Source of the DNA: Fertoeibacter niger
GTDB taxonomy: Bacteria; Pseudomonadota; Alphaproteobacteria; Rhodobacterales; Rhodobacteraceae
DNA length: 64,000 bases
NCBI RefSeq assembly: GCF_009380135.2
Contig: NZ_WHUT02000010.1
Coordinates: 95,112-159,111, forward strand
Direction of reading: 5' to 3'
Shown: positions 17,141-27,058 of the stretch, one piece after another
Position numbering within the stretch: the first letter of the stretch is position 1
Layout of the letters: each line of letters begins with the position of its first letter
The notes under the pieces: generated by a model
Databases searched by the model: none
What the model was told of the DNA's origin: nothing
Seen by the model: the letters and a program-made list of their open reading frames with translations, nothing else
Program-made: the position numbers and the translations under genes

Positions 17141-18231
17141 GCTGCCCCCTCCGGTTCCAGAATGACTTTCAGTGAACTGCGCCCGTCGGCGGCAATGTCG
17201 ATCCCCTCGCGGAACCGCGCCAGCGGCAGGGTGTGGGTCAGGATATCCTCCATCGGCAGGCGGCCCTCGGCGATCATGCGGATGGCATGGGGATAGGTGT
17301 TGGGTGACAGATGCGCGCCGTGGATGTTCAACTCCTTGCTGTCGCCGATGATCGTCCAGTCCACCGTGACCGGATCCTTGAACACCGAGAATTCGACAAA
17401 GGTGCCCAGCTTGCGGATCGCCAGCAGGCCCTGTTCCACCGATTTGCCCGCCCCCGTCGCCTCGATGTAAACATCGCAGCCATAGCCATCGGTCAGATCG
17501 CGGATCGCCTGCACCACATCCATCTCGGCCGGGTTCATCACCATGTCGGCACCGCACCGCTTTGCCAGCTTCAGCCGATGCGGGTTCAGGTCCAGCGCGA
17601 TCAGCCGCGCGGGGTTCTTCATCCGCGCCGCCGCGACCATGCCAAGGCCCAAGGCGCCGCAGCCCGAGATCACCACCGTATCGTTGAACCCGATATTGCC
17701 CCGGTTCACCGCATGGATCGAACAGCCCAAGGGTTCCACAAACACGCCATGGCGCGGGTTCATCCCGTCAGGCAGGCGGTAGTTGCGCGATTTGGCGGGG
17801 TAGATCATGTATTCGGCCCAAGACCCCTGGGTGATGCGGTGAAAGCCGTACAGGTCATGCGGCTGGCACATCCAGTAATTGCCCTCACGGCAGAACCGGC
17901 ACTCTCCACAGGGCACGATCTGTTCACTGACCGCCACATCGCCCAGTGCCAGCCCGTGCAACGCGCCTGCGCCTTCGCCCAAGGCCACCACGCGGCCGAC
18001 GAATTCATGGCCAGGGATCACATCGGTTTCGGCATAGGCCTTGCGGTTGGCATCGCCCCAGAACATCGGCGTGCCCTGAAAGCACTTCACATCGCCGGCG
18101 CAGATGCCGGCGGCGATCACCTTGACCAGCACCTCTCCGGGGCCGGGTTGCCGCACAGGGCGGGTTTCCAGCCGGTAATCGCCGGGGCCGTGGCAGACGA
18201 CGGCCTGCATCATGTCGGGAATTCGGGTCAT
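17137..18231 (-). CDS. Erythritol/L-threitol dehydrogenase-like zinc alcohol dehydrogenase
   Basis: This 364-residue zinc dehydrogenase closely resembles EltD, the erythritol/threitol dehydrogenase described in mycobacteria. Shared blocks are [52 protein letters not shown] and [15 protein letters not shown]. It keeps all four structural-zinc Cys ([15 protein letters not shown]) and the catalytic Cys in [10 protein letters not shown]. The cofactor site is [15 protein letters not shown]. The ATG at 18229-18231 lies 4 bases after the SDR stop. A four-carbon polyol or arabitol is the likely substrate. EltD-type specificity is by similarity recalled, not by a search. Confidence 0.82.
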   Translation of the reverse strand: MTRIPDMMQAVVCHGPGDYRLETRPVRQPGPGEVLVKVIAAGICAGDVKCFQGTPMFWGDANRKAYAETDVIPGHEFVGRVVALGEGAGALHGLALGDVAVSEQIVPCGECRFCREGNYWMCQPHDLYGFHRITQGSWAEYMIYPAKSRNYRLPDGMNPRHGVFVEPLGCSIHAVNRGNIGFNDTVVISGCGALGLGMVAAARMKNPARLIALDLNPHRLKLAKRCGADMVMNPAEMDVVQAIRDLTDGYGCDVYIEATGAGKSVEQGLLAIRKLGTFVEFSVFKDPVTVDWTIIGDSKELNIHGAHLSPNTYPHAIRMIAEGRLPMEDILTHTLPLARFREGIDIAADGRSSLKVILEPEGAA

Positions 18232-18235
18232 GGCA

Positions 18236-19003
18236 TCACCAGCAGGTATAGCCGCCATCCGCCGTCACGACCGATCCGGTCATGTAGCTGGAGGCGGAGG
18301 AGGCAAGGAACAGAACGACCGAGGAAATCTCATCCGGCTGGCCCGCGCGCCCCATGGGCGTCAGTTCCATCCATTTCGCGGCCATCACGGGGTCATCCTC
18401 CATGGCGTATTTCGTCATCTGCGTCTCGACATAGCCGGGGGCCACGGCATTCACCCGCACCCCGCGCGCCGCCCATTCGGTTGCCATCGACCGGATCAGG
18501 TGATGCACGGCGGCTTTCGAGGCGTTGTAATAGCTTTGGTTCTGCGGGCGGTTCGAGATGTCGCCCGAGATCGACCCGATCGCCACGATCGACCCCTTGC
18601 CCGCGCCCAGCATCTGCCCGCCAAAGGCCCGCGCGGTGTAAAGGACACCGTAGAAATTGGTGTTCATCACATCCTGCACCAGTTCATCCTCGGCCAGTTC
18701 GGCGGCGGTGCCCGAACGTGCGATACCGGCATTGGCAACCACCACGTCCAGCGGCCCCAACTTTGCTGCCAGCGCGGTGCATGCGGCGCTGTCTGTCACG
18801 TCCAGCAACTGCCATTCGGCGATCAACCCCTCGGCGGCAAGGCCCGCCACCGCCGTCTCCAGCAGCGCCTGATCGCGTGAGGTCAGGATCACATGCGCCC
18901 CGGCCTGCGCCAGCGCCCGCGCGCAGGCCAGCCCGATGCCCTGACTTGCCCCGGTGACCAGCGCGCGCTGACCCTTCAGGCTGAACTTTTCAAGAATTGT
19001 CAT
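18236..19003 (-). CDS. Short-chain dehydrogenase/reductase of the polyol operon
   Basis: This 255-residue classical SDR has the NAD(P)-binding motif VTGASQGIGLACARAL, the NAG block VVVANAGIARSG, the catalytic Ser in IGSISGDIS, the YYNASKAAV active site (Tyr and Lys) and the PG-motif NAVAPGYVETQM. It probably oxidises a polyol or its keto product (the xylitol/arabitol/sorbitol dehydrogenase type). It lies 3 bases after the transporter ATPase gene and 4 bases before the EltD-like gene, placing it firmly in the polyol operon. Confidence 0.88.
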   Translation of the reverse strand: MTILEKFSLKGQRALVTGASQGIGLACARALAQAGAHVILTSRDQALLETAVAGLAAEGLIAEWQLLDVTDSAACTALAAKLGPLDVVVANAGIARSGTAAELAEDELVQDVMNTNFYGVLYTARAFGGQMLGAGKGSIVAIGSISGDISNRPQNQSYYNASKAAVHHLIRSMATEWAARGVRVNAVAPGYVETQMTKYAMEDDPVMAAKWMELTPMGRAGQPDEISSVVLFLASSASSYMTGSVVTADGGYTCW

Positions 19004-19006
19004 GAC

Positions 19007-20047
19007 TCACCTCACCCTTTGTCCGCTGGCGCTATCGAAGAACAGGCACTGCCGCCCGGCCACGTCAAAGCGCAGCGTGGCGCCCAGTGCGGGGCGGAAT
19101 TTCTTGTCGCAGCGCAGGTTCACCCGGTGGATGCCCATCTGCAACACGACATAGGTGGATTCGCCCGTCGGCTCGACCTCATAGACCGTCCCGCTGAACC
19201 GCCCCGCCTCGGCCAGCGCCGCATCTTCGGCCCGGAATCCCAGCGTCAGCGAACCCGCGCCGATGCAGGGCAGGTCGTCAACCCCGGGTGCCGCGAACCG
19301 CCCGCCCTTGGCCTGACCGGCCAGAAAGTTCATTGGCGGCGACCCGATGAAACCCGCCACGAACAGGTTCGCCGGATCGTCGTAAATCTCGTCCGGGGTG
19401 CCGACCTGCTGGATCGCGCCGTCACTCAGCAGCACCACGCGGTCAGCCAAGGTCATCGCCTCGATCTGGTCATGGGTAACATAGATCATCGTCACGCCCA
19501 GATTGCGCTGAAGGTGCTTGATCTCGGCCCGCATCGCCACGCGCAGCTTGGCATCCAGGTTCGACAGGGGTTCATCCAGCAGGAACACGCCCGGCGAGCG
19601 CACCAGCGCACGCGCCAGCGCCACCCGCTGCCGCTGCCCGCCCGACAGATCGCGCGGAAAGCGGGCCAGATAGGGCGTCAGGTCCACGGTTTTCGCCGCC
19701 GCCTCGATCTGGGCCTGCCGTTCGGCCTTGGCGACCTTGGCCACCTTCAGCGGATAGCCGATGTTGTCGGCCACGGTCATATGCGGGTAAAGCGCGTAGT
19801 TCTGGAACACCATCGCCACGTTGCGGTCGCGCGGATGCGCTGCCGTCACATCGCGGCCATCGAACAGCAGCTTGCCCTCCGTGATCGCCTCAAGCCCGGC
19901 GATCATCCGCATGGTGGTGGACTTGCCGCAGCCCGAAGGCCCCAGCAGCACCAGAAACTCGCCGTCGGCTATGTCCAGGTCGATGGGCTTCAGCACCGTG
20001 ACCGCGCCATAGCTTTTCCTGATCCCTTGCAGGGTTACGCGGCTCAT
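19007..20047 (-). CDS. Carbohydrate/polyol ABC transporter ATP-binding protein (MalK/UgpC type)
   Basis: This 346-residue MalK-type ATPase has Walker [14 protein letters not shown] (about residues 37-45), signature [15 protein letters not shown], Walker [13 protein letters not shown], and the switch His in [11 protein letters not shown]-terminal OB-fold (TOBE) regulatory domain of about 110 residues starts near PPMNFLAGQ. It energises import by the two permeases encoded upstream in the same operon. It is preceded by a 60-residue membrane protein gene and followed by the SDR gene. Polyol specificity is inferred from the surrounding dehydrogenases. Confidence 0.92.
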   Translation of the reverse strand: MSRVTLQGIRKSYGAVTVLKPIDLDIADGEFLVLLGPSGCGKSTTMRMIAGLEAITEGKLLFDGRDVTAAHPRDRNVAMVFQNYALYPHMTVADNIGYPLKVAKVAKAERQAQIEAAAKTVDLTPYLARFPRDLSGGQRQRVALARALVRSPGVFLLDEPLSNLDAKLRVAMRAEIKHLQRNLGVTMIYVTHDQIEAMTLADRVVLLSDGAIQQVGTPDEIYDDPANLFVAGFIGSPPMNFLAGQAKGGRFAAPGVDDLPCIGAGSLTLGFRAEDAALAEAGRFSGTVYEVEPTGESTYVVLQMGIHRVNLRCDKKFRPALGATLRFDVAGRQCLFFDSASGQRVR

Positions 20048-20050
20048 GTC

Positions 20051-20233
20051 CTATCCTTTTCTTATGATCCACTGGCCGAGGACGACCGACAGCAGCGTTG
20101 AAATCCACAGCGGCGCATAGGCTTCGACAAAGCGCATCCACAGCAGCGATATGGCGATGAACAGAACGACCGAGATGAAGATGCGGTCGAAGGTATTGGT
20201 CCTGATCGGCAGGAATCCGGTGCGTTCGCCCAT
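20051..20233 (-). CDS. Small two-helix membrane protein in the polyol transporter operon
   Basis: This 60-residue protein sits between the permease gene (3 bases away) and the ATPase gene (3 bases away). Such spacing makes a real gene very likely. After a hydrophilic N-terminal 17 residues it has two hydrophobic segments, about residues 18-33 ([15 protein letters not shown]) and 40-57 ([17 protein letters not shown]). It resembles small membrane proteins that accompany some polyol importers, but its function is not known to me. It could stabilise or tune the transporter complex. Confidence 0.75.
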   Translation of the reverse strand: MGERTGFLPIRTNTFDRIFISVVLFIAISLLWMRFVEAYAPLWISTLLSVVLGQWIIRKG

Positions 20234-20236
20234 GAT

Positions 20237-21085
20237 CTATCCTTTCACCGCGCCAAAGGTCAGGCCGGCCACGATGTGCCGTTGCACCAGCGCCAGCACC
20301 AGCACCGCAGGCGCCAGCGTCAGCATGGCGACAGCCGCCAGTTGCCCCCAGTTGGTGCCGGTCACGGTCACAAACTCGGCCAGCCCCGTGGTGATCGTGC
20401 GCGCATGCACCGATGTCAGGGTCGAGGCGAAGAGATATTCGTTCCAGGCGAAAACCCAGGTCAGGATGCCGGTCACGGCAAGGCCGGGGCGGGCCAGCGG
20501 AAAGATCACGGTGGTCAGCACCGTGAAGGTGCTGGCGCCATCGACATAGGCCGCTTCGTCCAGCTCTTTCGGGATCGCATCGACGATGCCCTGCAACAGC
20601 CAGAAGGCAAAGGGCAGGTTGAACACGCAGTAAAGCAGGATCAGCCCGATGCGGGTGTCAAACAGCGACCAATCGCCAAACCGGAACCCGGTGAACATCA
20701 GGAACAGGGGCAAAAGGAACACCGCTGGCGGCGCCATCCGGTTGGTCAGCACCCAGAAAAAGATGTTGTCCTTGCCGATCAGCGCATAGCGCGACATCGC
20801 ATAGGCCGCCAGCAAGGCCAGCACTGATACCAGCACCGCGTTCGATGTGGCGACGATCAGCGAATTGGTCATGTAGTGCTGAAAGGTGGGGTTCGCCAGA
20901 ACCTCGGCATAGTTGCCCCAGGTCATGCTGGACACATCCAGCAGGAAGGACGGGTTGCCGAACAGATCGGCGCGGGTGCGCACCGACACCAGGAACATCC
21001 ACCAGACCGGCAGCAATGTCAGCGCCGACATTGCCAGCCAGAACAGCACGTTCAGGGCGCGCGCCTGCAGGAAACCGTGTTTCAT
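20237..21085 (-). CDS. Carbohydrate/polyol ABC transporter permease (MalG type)
   Basis: This 282-residue inner-membrane permease has six predicted helices and the EAA loop that docks the ATPase ([19 protein letters not shown]). The family C-terminal region [10 protein letters not shown] is present. The chosen ATG (21083-21085) forms an ATGA overlap with the stop of the first permease. The longer upstream frame lacks homology and overlaps that gene. It should form the transport pore with the MalF-type partner. Confidence 0.9.
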   Translation of the reverse strand: MKHGFLQARALNVLFWLAMSALTLLPVWWMFLVSVRTRADLFGNPSFLLDVSSMTWGNYAEVLANPTFQHYMTNSLIVATSNAVLVSVLALLAAYAMSRYALIGKDNIFFWVLTNRMAPPAVFLLPLFLMFTGFRFGDWSLFDTRIGLILLYCVFNLPFAFWLLQGIVDAIPKELDEAAYVDGASTFTVLTTVIFPLARPGLAVTGILTWVFAWNEYLFASTLTSVHARTITTGLAEFVTVTGTNWGQLAAVAMLTLAPAVLVLALVQRHIVAGLTFGAVKG

Positions 21086-21957
21086 CGGGTTTTGTCCTTC
21101 ATGCCAGTCATGGCGACGTAGAGAAACCAGCACATCACGATCGTCAGATAGAGCGTGATCAGCGACATGGCCGAGCCATAGCCGTAGTCGGTCTTGGGAA
21201 AGACCACGCGCCAGATGTGCAGCCCGATGAACCGCGTCTCGGCGCCCGGACCACCGCCCGTCAGCATCCAGACCTCATCCACCGTGCGCAGCGCGTCCAT
21301 CAGACGGATGAAGATGGTGGTCAGCAGCACGGGTTTCAGAAAGGCCAGTGTGATGTCCCAGAAGATGCGCCACTCGCTTGCGCCATCAATGCGGGCCTGC
21401 TCCAGCGGCTCTTCGGGCAGGTTCGACAGACCCGCCATCAGCGTCAGCGTCACCAGAGGCGTCCAGTGCCAGATGTCCATGATAACCACGGTCGCAAAGG
21501 CCTGATCCGGAAAGCGCGACAGGATATAGCTGATGTCGAACCATTCCTTCATCCAATGCGGGATCGGGCCCAGACCCGGCACCGTCAGCAACCGCCAGGT
21601 CGCGCCCACCGCAATCGGTGCGATCATCAGCGGCAGGGTGTGGACAGTGCGGAACAACCCCTTCAGCGGCATGTCGCGCATCAGCATCTTGGCCAGGAAA
21701 AAGCCGATCACCAACTGGCTGAGCACGACGAAGACGGTGAACTTCAGCGTCAGCCACAGTGATTTCAGAAAGGCCGCGTCAAAGACCAGCCTGCGGAAAT
21801 TGTTCACCCCGGCATATTGCGGATCGGGGTTCTGCGCAAAGGTGTTCCAGTCAAAGAACGACACCGACAGAACATAGACAAAGGGCAGAAGGCCCGTGAT
21901 GACGAGGATGAACAGGGTTGGCGCAAGCAGCAGCCAGCCCGTTGTCGAATTGCGCAT
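21082..21957 (-). CDS. Carbohydrate/polyol ABC transporter permease (MalF type)
   Basis: This 291-residue permease has about six membrane helices, starting with [20 protein letters not shown]. The EAA loop is [19 protein letters not shown]. The ATG at 21955-21957 places the first helix right after a short N-terminus. The open frame upstream to 22101 runs into the intercistronic hairpin and is unlikely to be coding. It follows the binding-protein gene by about 76 bases, separated from it by a stable stem-loop. Confidence 0.9.
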   Translation of the reverse strand: MRNSTTGWLLLAPTLFILVITGLLPFVYVLSVSFFDWNTFAQNPDPQYAGVNNFRRLVFDAAFLKSLWLTLKFTVFVVLSQLVIGFFLAKMLMRDMPLKGLFRTVHTLPLMIAPIAVGATWRLLTVPGLGPIPHWMKEWFDISYILSRFPDQAFATVVIMDIWHWTPLVTLTLMAGLSNLPEEPLEQARIDGASEWRIFWDITLAFLKPVLLTTIFIRLMDALRTVDEVWMLTGGGPGAETRFIGLHIWRVVFPKTDYGYGSAMSLITLYLTIVMCWFLYVAMTGMKDKTR

Positions 21958-21980
21958 GGCCGTACTCCGGCATCTGGCGA

Positions 21981-22020
21981 AAAGGGCCCGGCGGGGCCTG
22001 AAGAACCTGCACCCGCCGGG
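21981..22020 (-). terminator. Intercistronic stem-loop after the polyol-binding-protein gene
   Basis: On the minus strand CCCGGCGGG pairs perfectly with CCCGCCGGG over a 16-base loop and is followed by CCCTTTT. It lies between the binding-protein stop and the first permease start. Such hairpins commonly protect the binding-protein mRNA and lower expression of the downstream membrane genes by partial termination. Confidence 0.55.
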
Positions 22021-22033
22021 AAGCGACCGCGCG

Positions 22034-23449
22034 TCAGTTGCCGCCGTAACCCAGATTGGCCATCTCGGTTTCGGCTGCGGCAGCCGCCTGATCAAGCGCA
22101 TCCCCGGGCGTCATTGTTCCGACGATCGCCTCGTAGATGAACGGTGCAACCGCCTCGCGCACCTGTGCATGGAACGGGAACTCGGGCGCGCCCCTGAACA
22201 GGTATCCCTTGTCGCGCATCAGCGTGAAGTAGCCGTCGGCGATGGCATCGACAGCCTGCACCTTCGGATCGTCATAGGTGGCCTGATGCACCACGCGGCT
22301 GCCGGCAACCGCCCAGTCCGCCTGCACCGAAGGCTGGCCGATGTATTGCAGGAACAGCAGCGTCGCCTCCTTGTTCTTGGACGAATGCGGCATGCCGAAT
22401 GCGCCACCGTCGTAATAGCCGATGTAGCCTTCGCCTGCCTCGGCCTCGGCCATCACGCCATCCACCACCGGCGGCAGCATCACCCCGACCTTGCCGACCA
22501 CACTTGATTTTTCAGGGTTGGTTGCGATCCAGGCGGCGTTTTCGCCATAGACCCAGCCCTGTGCCGCGCGCCCGGCGGCAAAGGTCGATGCCACCTCGTC
22601 CCAGGTCGATGCGGTGGCTTCCGGCGGTGCGTAATCCAGCATGCTGATCCAGAAGGCCAGCGCCTCTTTCGCCTCGGCCGAATTCATCTGGCCACCTTTT
22701 TCAACCGTGGCGGCAGCCGTCTCGGCGTTGATGCCCCAGTTGTAGACGCCAAAGCTTGGCGCGATGGTCTCGAAGAATTCGTAGAACGACGCGGGGTGGC
22801 CCGAAGCAGCCTGAACGGTCGTGCCCCAAAGCTCGTCATTGGGGTCGATGTTGGCGAAGTATTCGGCATTGTCGCGCCACTGGTCGAAGGTCACAGCCGG
22901 GGCCAGATCGTAATTGTACTTGGCCTTGAACGCCTCTTGGTGCGCCGGCTCCTCGAACAGATCCTTGCGGTAGAGATAGACCTTGATGAAGGCCTCCATC
23001 GGCATGCCGAACACATCGCCATCCGCGCCGCGGAAGTTGTCGATGAAGGTGGTGAAGGCAGCCATGTCGAAATCGGGTGCCTGAAGGTCTGGGTTGGCCT
23101 CCAGCATGTCGGTGAGGTTCACCAGGAAATCGCGTGCGAGATAGGAATAGATGATGTCCTGTTCGATGTAGACGAAATCATAGATGCCCGATCCGGCCTC
23201 CATGTCCTTGATCGCCTTGTCGAACATCTGGTCCCAGGACGTGGTTTCGTATTCCACGATGATGCCGGTCTTGGCGGTGAACTCGGGAATCAGAACGTCT
23301 TTTACGTAGTTGGATGGCGGCGTGCTTTCCGATACACCCCGGATCGTCACGCCCTGCAGGTCTGCAGAGGCATCGGCCCAGAAGTCGGCACGGGCAGGCG
23401 CGGCAAGCGCAAGCGCGATCGCCGAAGTGGCGAGCATGAGTTTCATCAT
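22034..23449 (-). CDS. Periplasmic polyol/sugar-binding protein of an ABC importer (family 1)
   Basis: This 471-residue extracellular solute-binding protein begins with a Sec signal peptide ([19 protein letters not shown], cleavage near residue 21). The mature protein shows the family-1 maltose/polyol-binding pattern: [42 protein letters not shown], and the C-terminal lobe with [19 protein letters not shown]. It is the first gene of the leftward polyol operon and should be its most abundant product, delivering substrate to the MalF/MalG-type permeases. The operon's dehydrogenases suggest four- to six-carbon polyols. Confidence 0.9.
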   Translation of the reverse strand: MMKLMLATSAIALALAAPARADFWADASADLQGVTIRGVSESTPPSNYVKDVLIPEFTAKTGIIVEYETTSWDQMFDKAIKDMEAGSGIYDFVYIEQDIIYSYLARDFLVNLTDMLEANPDLQAPDFDMAAFTTFIDNFRGADGDVFGMPMEAFIKVYLYRKDLFEEPAHQEAFKAKYNYDLAPAVTFDQWRDNAEYFANIDPNDELWGTTVQAASGHPASFYEFFETIAPSFGVYNWGINAETAAATVEKGGQMNSAEAKEALAFWISMLDYAPPEATASTWDEVASTFAAGRAAQGWVYGENAAWIATNPEKSSVVGKVGVMLPPVVDGVMAEAEAGEGYIGYYDGGAFGMPHSSKNKEATLLFLQYIGQPSVQADWAVAGSRVVHQATYDDPKVQAVDAIADGYFTLMRDKGYLFRGAPEFPFHAQVREAVAPFIYEAIVGTMTPGDALDQAAAAAETEMANLGYGGN

Positions 23450-23576
23450 TTCAGTCCTCCCATTTGGGCCGTCTGCGCGGCCCGGCGCATCCTTCGATCT
23501 GCCGATGACCCTGCCAATGCAGCGTTACAGCCTTTCGAGGCAGGGGTTGAATACATTTGTTTCTACAGATTCACAA

Positions 23577-23596
23577 GTGTAAATACAGGTGTAAAC
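23577..23596. promoter_or_regulatory. Direct repeat GTGTAAA, candidate SorC-family operator
   Basis: Two GTGTAAA copies (23577-23583 and 23589-23595) are 12 bases apart in the AT-rich intergenic region between the polyol operon and its divergent SorC regulator gene. The spacing near one helical turn suggests a protein-binding site. Assignment to the adjacent regulator is inference. Confidence 0.4.
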
Positions 23597-23666
23597 TTTG
23601 ATTTCCATTTGCTTTGGCATGGGGTAAACCTATCTGACGGCTCAGGCCAAGACCCGTGGAGGCAGA

Positions 23667-24626
23667 ATGAACACCGTCTCGCCGGACGAAACCGAGGCTT
23701 TTCTGGCCGAGGTGTGCTGGCACTACTACGTCAACGAGTTGACCCAACAGGATGTTGCCCGCGTGATGGGTGTGACCCGGCTGCGGGTGAACCGTGCGCT
23801 GCAACTAGCGCGCGCCGAAGGCATCGTCCGCATCGAGATTGCCTCGCCCTTCGTCACACGGCTGGAAATGCAGGCCAACCTGTGCCGCAAGCTTGGCCTG
23901 GCCGAGGCGATCTGCGCCCCGGCCGACCCGGTGGACCACGATTACCACGGCCCGGTGGGTGCCGCGCTGGCGCATTGGCTGGCCAAGGGGCTGCGCGACG
24001 CGGCATGGACCTCGATCGGCCTGTCCTGGGGGCAGACCCTCAAGAGCGCGATCCAGCGACTGCCCCGCATGGCGCTTGAAAACCTGGAGATCGTGTCAAT
24101 GATCGGCGGCACTTCGCAGGGTGCCAGCTTCAACGCCTTTGGCGTGGCCTCGGCCATGGCCGACAAGCTGGGCGTGAACTATTCGCTGTTTTCGGCGCCA
24201 ATCTACCTGTCGCCCGGAACCGACCGCGCGATCTTTCTGTCTGAAGGCGCCTTTCAGGCCCATCTGGCCCGGCTCCAGAACCTTGATCTTGCGGTTCTGG
24301 TGGCGGGCGATGTCACGCAACGGTCATTTCTGGTCTCGATGGGTCTACCCACAGGCGTCACTCCGCAGCACCTGATCGACGCGGGCGCCGTAGGTGATGT
24401 TCTGGGCCATTTCCTGCAAGCCGACGGAACCGAGGTTGAGCACCCGATCAGCCGCAGCGCCATCGGGATGGATCTGGAATCGCTGATGAAGGTGCCCAAT
24501 CGGCTTTTGGCCGCAGCCGGGGCGCACAAGGTTGACATCATCATCGCCGCCTGTCGCCGCGGATTGGTCCAGACCCTGATCACCGATGATGTCACCGCCC
24601 GGCTGGTGCTGGAGAAGCTTGCATGA
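23667..24626 (+). CDS. SorC-family sugar/polyol-binding transcriptional regulator
   Basis: This 319-residue regulator has an N-terminal helix-turn-helix (ELTQQDVARVMGVTRLRVNRAL, about residues 24-45). A C-terminal SorC sugar-binding domain follows (TSIGLSWGQTLKSAIQRL, EIVSMIGGTSQGASFNA, GVTPQHLIDAGAVGDVLGHF). Members bind phosphorylated sugars or polyols and control divergent operons, as EryD does for erythritol. It is divergently placed from the polyol operon and overlaps the HAD phosphatase gene by ATGA. The SorC and HAD genes are probably co-transcribed. Confidence 0.9.
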   Translation: MNTVSPDETEAFLAEVCWHYYVNELTQQDVARVMGVTRLRVNRALQLARAEGIVRIEIASPFVTRLEMQANLCRKLGLAEAICAPADPVDHDYHGPVGAALAHWLAKGLRDAAWTSIGLSWGQTLKSAIQRLPRMALENLEIVSMIGGTSQGASFNAFGVASAMADKLGVNYSLFSAPIYLSPGTDRAIFLSEGAFQAHLARLQNLDLAVLVAGDVTQRSFLVSMGLPTGVTPQHLIDAGAVGDVLGHFLQADGTEVEHPISRSAIGMDLESLMKVPNRLLAAAGAHKVDIIIAACRRGLVQTLITDDVTARLVLEKLA

Positions 24627-25318
24627 AACCGTTGGTCATCTTCGATTTTGATGGTGTCATCGCCGACAGCGAAATCATCGCACTGGCAGAGTTGCAGACT
24701 TGCCTTGCCGCACATGGCCTTGACCTTTCGATGGAAACGCTGATCGACCGCTTTCTGGGTGCCTCCCTTGCCAGCATCACACAGGCGCTGGCCGACCACA
24801 CGGGCGCCGACGTCGCCGGTGACTTTCGCGAGGCGTGGTATTCCGGCCTCTTTGCGCGCTACCGGTGCGAGCTGACGGCTGTGCCCGGAATCAACGCGCT
24901 GTTCGATTTCCTGGATGAGGCAAGGATCGACTATTGCATCGCATCGGGAAGCTCGCACCGAAGACTGGGCTTTGCCTTGGATTGCCTTGATCTGACAGAG
25001 CGTTTCGCGGGCCGTGCCTTCAGCGCAGAAGATGTGATGACGGGCAAGCCCGAACCGGACCTTATGCTTCTTGCCGCCCATCGCCGCGGGGCGGCCTGCC
25101 AGGATTGCATCGTGGTCGAAGATGCCACCGCAGGCGTGCTTTCCGCACGCCGCGCGGGCATGCGTGCCGTTGGATTTGTGGGCGGGTCGCACCTGAAGGA
25201 TCTCAGGGAACATCAGTCAAGGCGCCTGACCGAGGCAGGCACCTTTGCGACAGCAATCGACCACGGTCACACAAGGGAATTCCTGCGTGGGATGTTGGAT
25301 TCCAAAGGAATGGATTGA
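24623..25318 (+). CDS. HAD-superfamily hydrolase (sugar-phosphate phosphatase-like)
   Basis: This 231-residue HAD hydrolase of the beta-phosphoglucomutase/phosphatase subfamily shows motif I FDFDGVIADSE, motif II in CIASGSSH, and motifs III/IV in GKPEPDLML and VVEDATAGVLSARRAGM. An alpha-helical cap lies between motifs I and II. It probably dephosphorylates a sugar or polyol phosphate, perhaps to relieve accumulation or to remove the regulator's effector. It overlaps the SorC regulator gene by 4 bases. The exact substrate is unknown. Confidence 0.87.
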   Translation: MKPLVIFDFDGVIADSEIIALAELQTCLAAHGLDLSMETLIDRFLGASLASITQALADHTGADVAGDFREAWYSGLFARYRCELTAVPGINALFDFLDEARIDYCIASGSSHRRLGFALDCLDLTERFAGRAFSAEDVMTGKPEPDLMLLAAHRRGAACQDCIVVEDATAGVLSARRAGMRAVGFVGGSHLKDLREHQSRRLTEAGTFATAIDHGHTREFLRGMLDSKGMD

Positions 25319-25469
25319 GCCAACCCCGGCCCCTTGAATGGTTTTCCGGTTGATTTCGGCTGCGGGCTGCACCTTTCGGCCGGGCTGGATGCGGGCGTGC
25401 GCTGGCAGGAAGGATGACGCGACAGGACGATCAGGGCGGCGGCTATGCGGCCATGATCCGGGCAAGGGT

Positions 25470-26783
25470 TTACCCCTGGTTGCCATGCAGGCGCGCCGCC
25501 CGCTGATCGAAACCGCGTCGAGTCGAGGCAACAAGCGCGGCCGGAAAGCTGTCAGGCATTTCAGCCACCGCTGTGGTGAAGGCCGCTTCCGCCGTTTCGA
25601 GAATGTCCGCGAAAATCCGGGCGACCTGTTCGCGCGAAAATCCTGCGGCCAGCCCCGTCTCGACGAAGTGCCGCCCCTGGATTTCCGAAACCTTGTAGTG
25701 GCGGCCTTTTCCGGCCCTCATGGCAAGTTTCATGTCCTTGATCTGGAGTTGACCGGCATCGAGGCTCGGCTGCACTGTCAGCACATCGTAAAGTGGCGTC
25801 ATGGCAAAGCGTCCGCCCGGCATGAGCGCGATGCTGAAGTTCTTGGCATGCCCGTCGGTCGCGCCAATCAACCAGAACAGGATGGTGGCCTTCAGAAAAC
25901 CGGCCCGGTCGCGAAGCGGCTCATCGCTGCCCTGCAGCAAGCTGCAGATCTCGACAATGCCAGGGCCGCCTTCGTTCTGGTATTTCCGCGTCGGCGGGAC
26001 AGACAGCGCCTGGCAACAGTCTTCCTGCGGCAGACGCAGAAGCCGCCCGTCGCGGGCGCGCAACCGGTCGAAACGTTCGATGACCAGCGCCTTGGTGCCT
26101 GCGAAACGGGCTATCTCGGTCCGCGCCACCGGCAGGCCGAAACCCGCCATGAGCCTGAGGCAGAAATGCTCGTTCTCGATGCTGTCGGTCTGATCCATGC
26201 CATTGGGCAAGGCGCCGATCGCAGGCTTGAGAATATGGGTGGTCGGTGTCGTGCCGGTCGGTTCAAGCCAGCGGCCCTCGTGAAACAGCAAGGCGGTCTT
26301 TTCCTGCGCACCCGCGACCGAAATCCGAAAGTCTCTCTCGGCCCGGATGCCAAGGGGAGTGCGGGCAAGGTCATTGAGCATCGCGGCGATCTGCTCCTCG
26401 GTCAGTGGTTCGCCCGTCAGCAACCGGCTGTCACCCGGCTCTTGCCCTTCAGGCAGGAATTGCAGCGCGCCCACACAGTCACGCCCGATCCGGGCCAGCA
26501 GGCTGTGGGAATCCACCCCATCCGCGCCCACGCGTTCGGCCACGCGGCGGCGAATGTCGTCACTGTCGGGCAGCAGGTTCTCGAAGACAGCGATGACGGG
26601 TGGGCCGACGTAGCGCTCGGGCCGCAAAGGCAGCGAGCGTGAAATCGGAAACGTGTTCTCCCAGGCAAGCCAGTGGGGGGCATAGCTGAAGGCGAATGCG
26701 CCATCCGGCTCCCGGAAATACTGCCCGACCATGCGGCGGTTCATGTAGACGTCGAGTGGTGCGTAGCTGCGCCTGCGCCCCAT
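25470..26783 (-). CDS. hipA: HipA-family serine/threonine kinase toxin
   Basis: This 437-residue HipA-type kinase has an N-terminal subdomain (LDVYMNRRMVGQY; SLPLRPERYVG), the ATP/phosphate loop region RISVAGAQEKTALLF, ENEHFCLRLMAGFGL, VIERFDRL, and the catalytic block LIGATDGHAKNFSI followed by MTPLYDVLT. E. coli HipA phosphorylates glutamyl-tRNA synthetase and causes persistence; related kinases target other proteins. It follows the antitoxin gene with a one-base overlap (TGATG). No truncation is seen. Plasmid maintenance is a likely role next to a repABC replicon. Confidence 0.93.
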   Translation of the reverse strand: MGRRRSYAPLDVYMNRRMVGQYFREPDGAFAFSYAPHWLAWENTFPISRSLPLRPERYVGPPVIAVFENLLPDSDDIRRRVAERVGADGVDSHSLLARIGRDCVGALQFLPEGQEPGDSRLLTGEPLTEEQIAAMLNDLARTPLGIRAERDFRISVAGAQEKTALLFHEGRWLEPTGTTPTTHILKPAIGALPNGMDQTDSIENEHFCLRLMAGFGLPVARTEIARFAGTKALVIERFDRLRARDGRLLRLPQEDCCQALSVPPTRKYQNEGGPGIVEICSLLQGSDEPLRDRAGFLKATILFWLIGATDGHAKNFSIALMPGGRFAMTPLYDVLTVQPSLDAGQLQIKDMKLAMRAGKGRHYKVSEIQGRHFVETGLAAGFSREQVARIFADILETAEAAFTTAVAEMPDSFPAALVASTRRGFDQRAARLHGNQG

Positions 26784-27034
26784 CAGAACATGTCCTCCAG
26801 GTCGGATGGTCTGATCTTGCTGCGCGGCACGATGTGCAGTTCGAGGTCAAGTGCTGCGAGCAGGTCAAAGATTGTGTCAACCTTTGCCCCGCTGGCGCTG
26901 GTTTCAATGTTTGACACTGTGCGCTGCCAGATGCCCGCGCGCGAGGCCAGTTCGGCTTGCGTCAGGTTCTGGGCCTTTCGCGCCCTGCGAAGGGTGTTGC
27001 CAAGGTCTTTGGTGGTGCGTGCGATCTGATCCAT
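26783..27034 (-). CDS. hipB: HipB-family antitoxin, Cro/C1-type HTH repressor
   Basis: This 83-residue protein has an Xre-type helix-turn-helix (LGNTLRRARKAQNLTQAELASR, then the recognition helix in WQRTVSNIET). Its C-terminal strand AALDLELHIVPRS is typical of HipB dimers. It should neutralise the HipA kinase and repress the pair. Three evenly spaced palindromes immediately upstream (27059-27128) are the likely operators. It is the first gene of the hipBA pair and lies about 120 bases downstream of the B12-importer operon on the same strand. Confidence 0.93.
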   Translation of the reverse strand: MDQIARTTKDLGNTLRRARKAQNLTQAELASRAGIWQRTVSNIETSASGAKVDTIFDLLAALDLELHIVPRSKIRPSDLEDMF

Positions 27035-27058
27035 GTGGGCAGTCCTTTCGGCACAACA

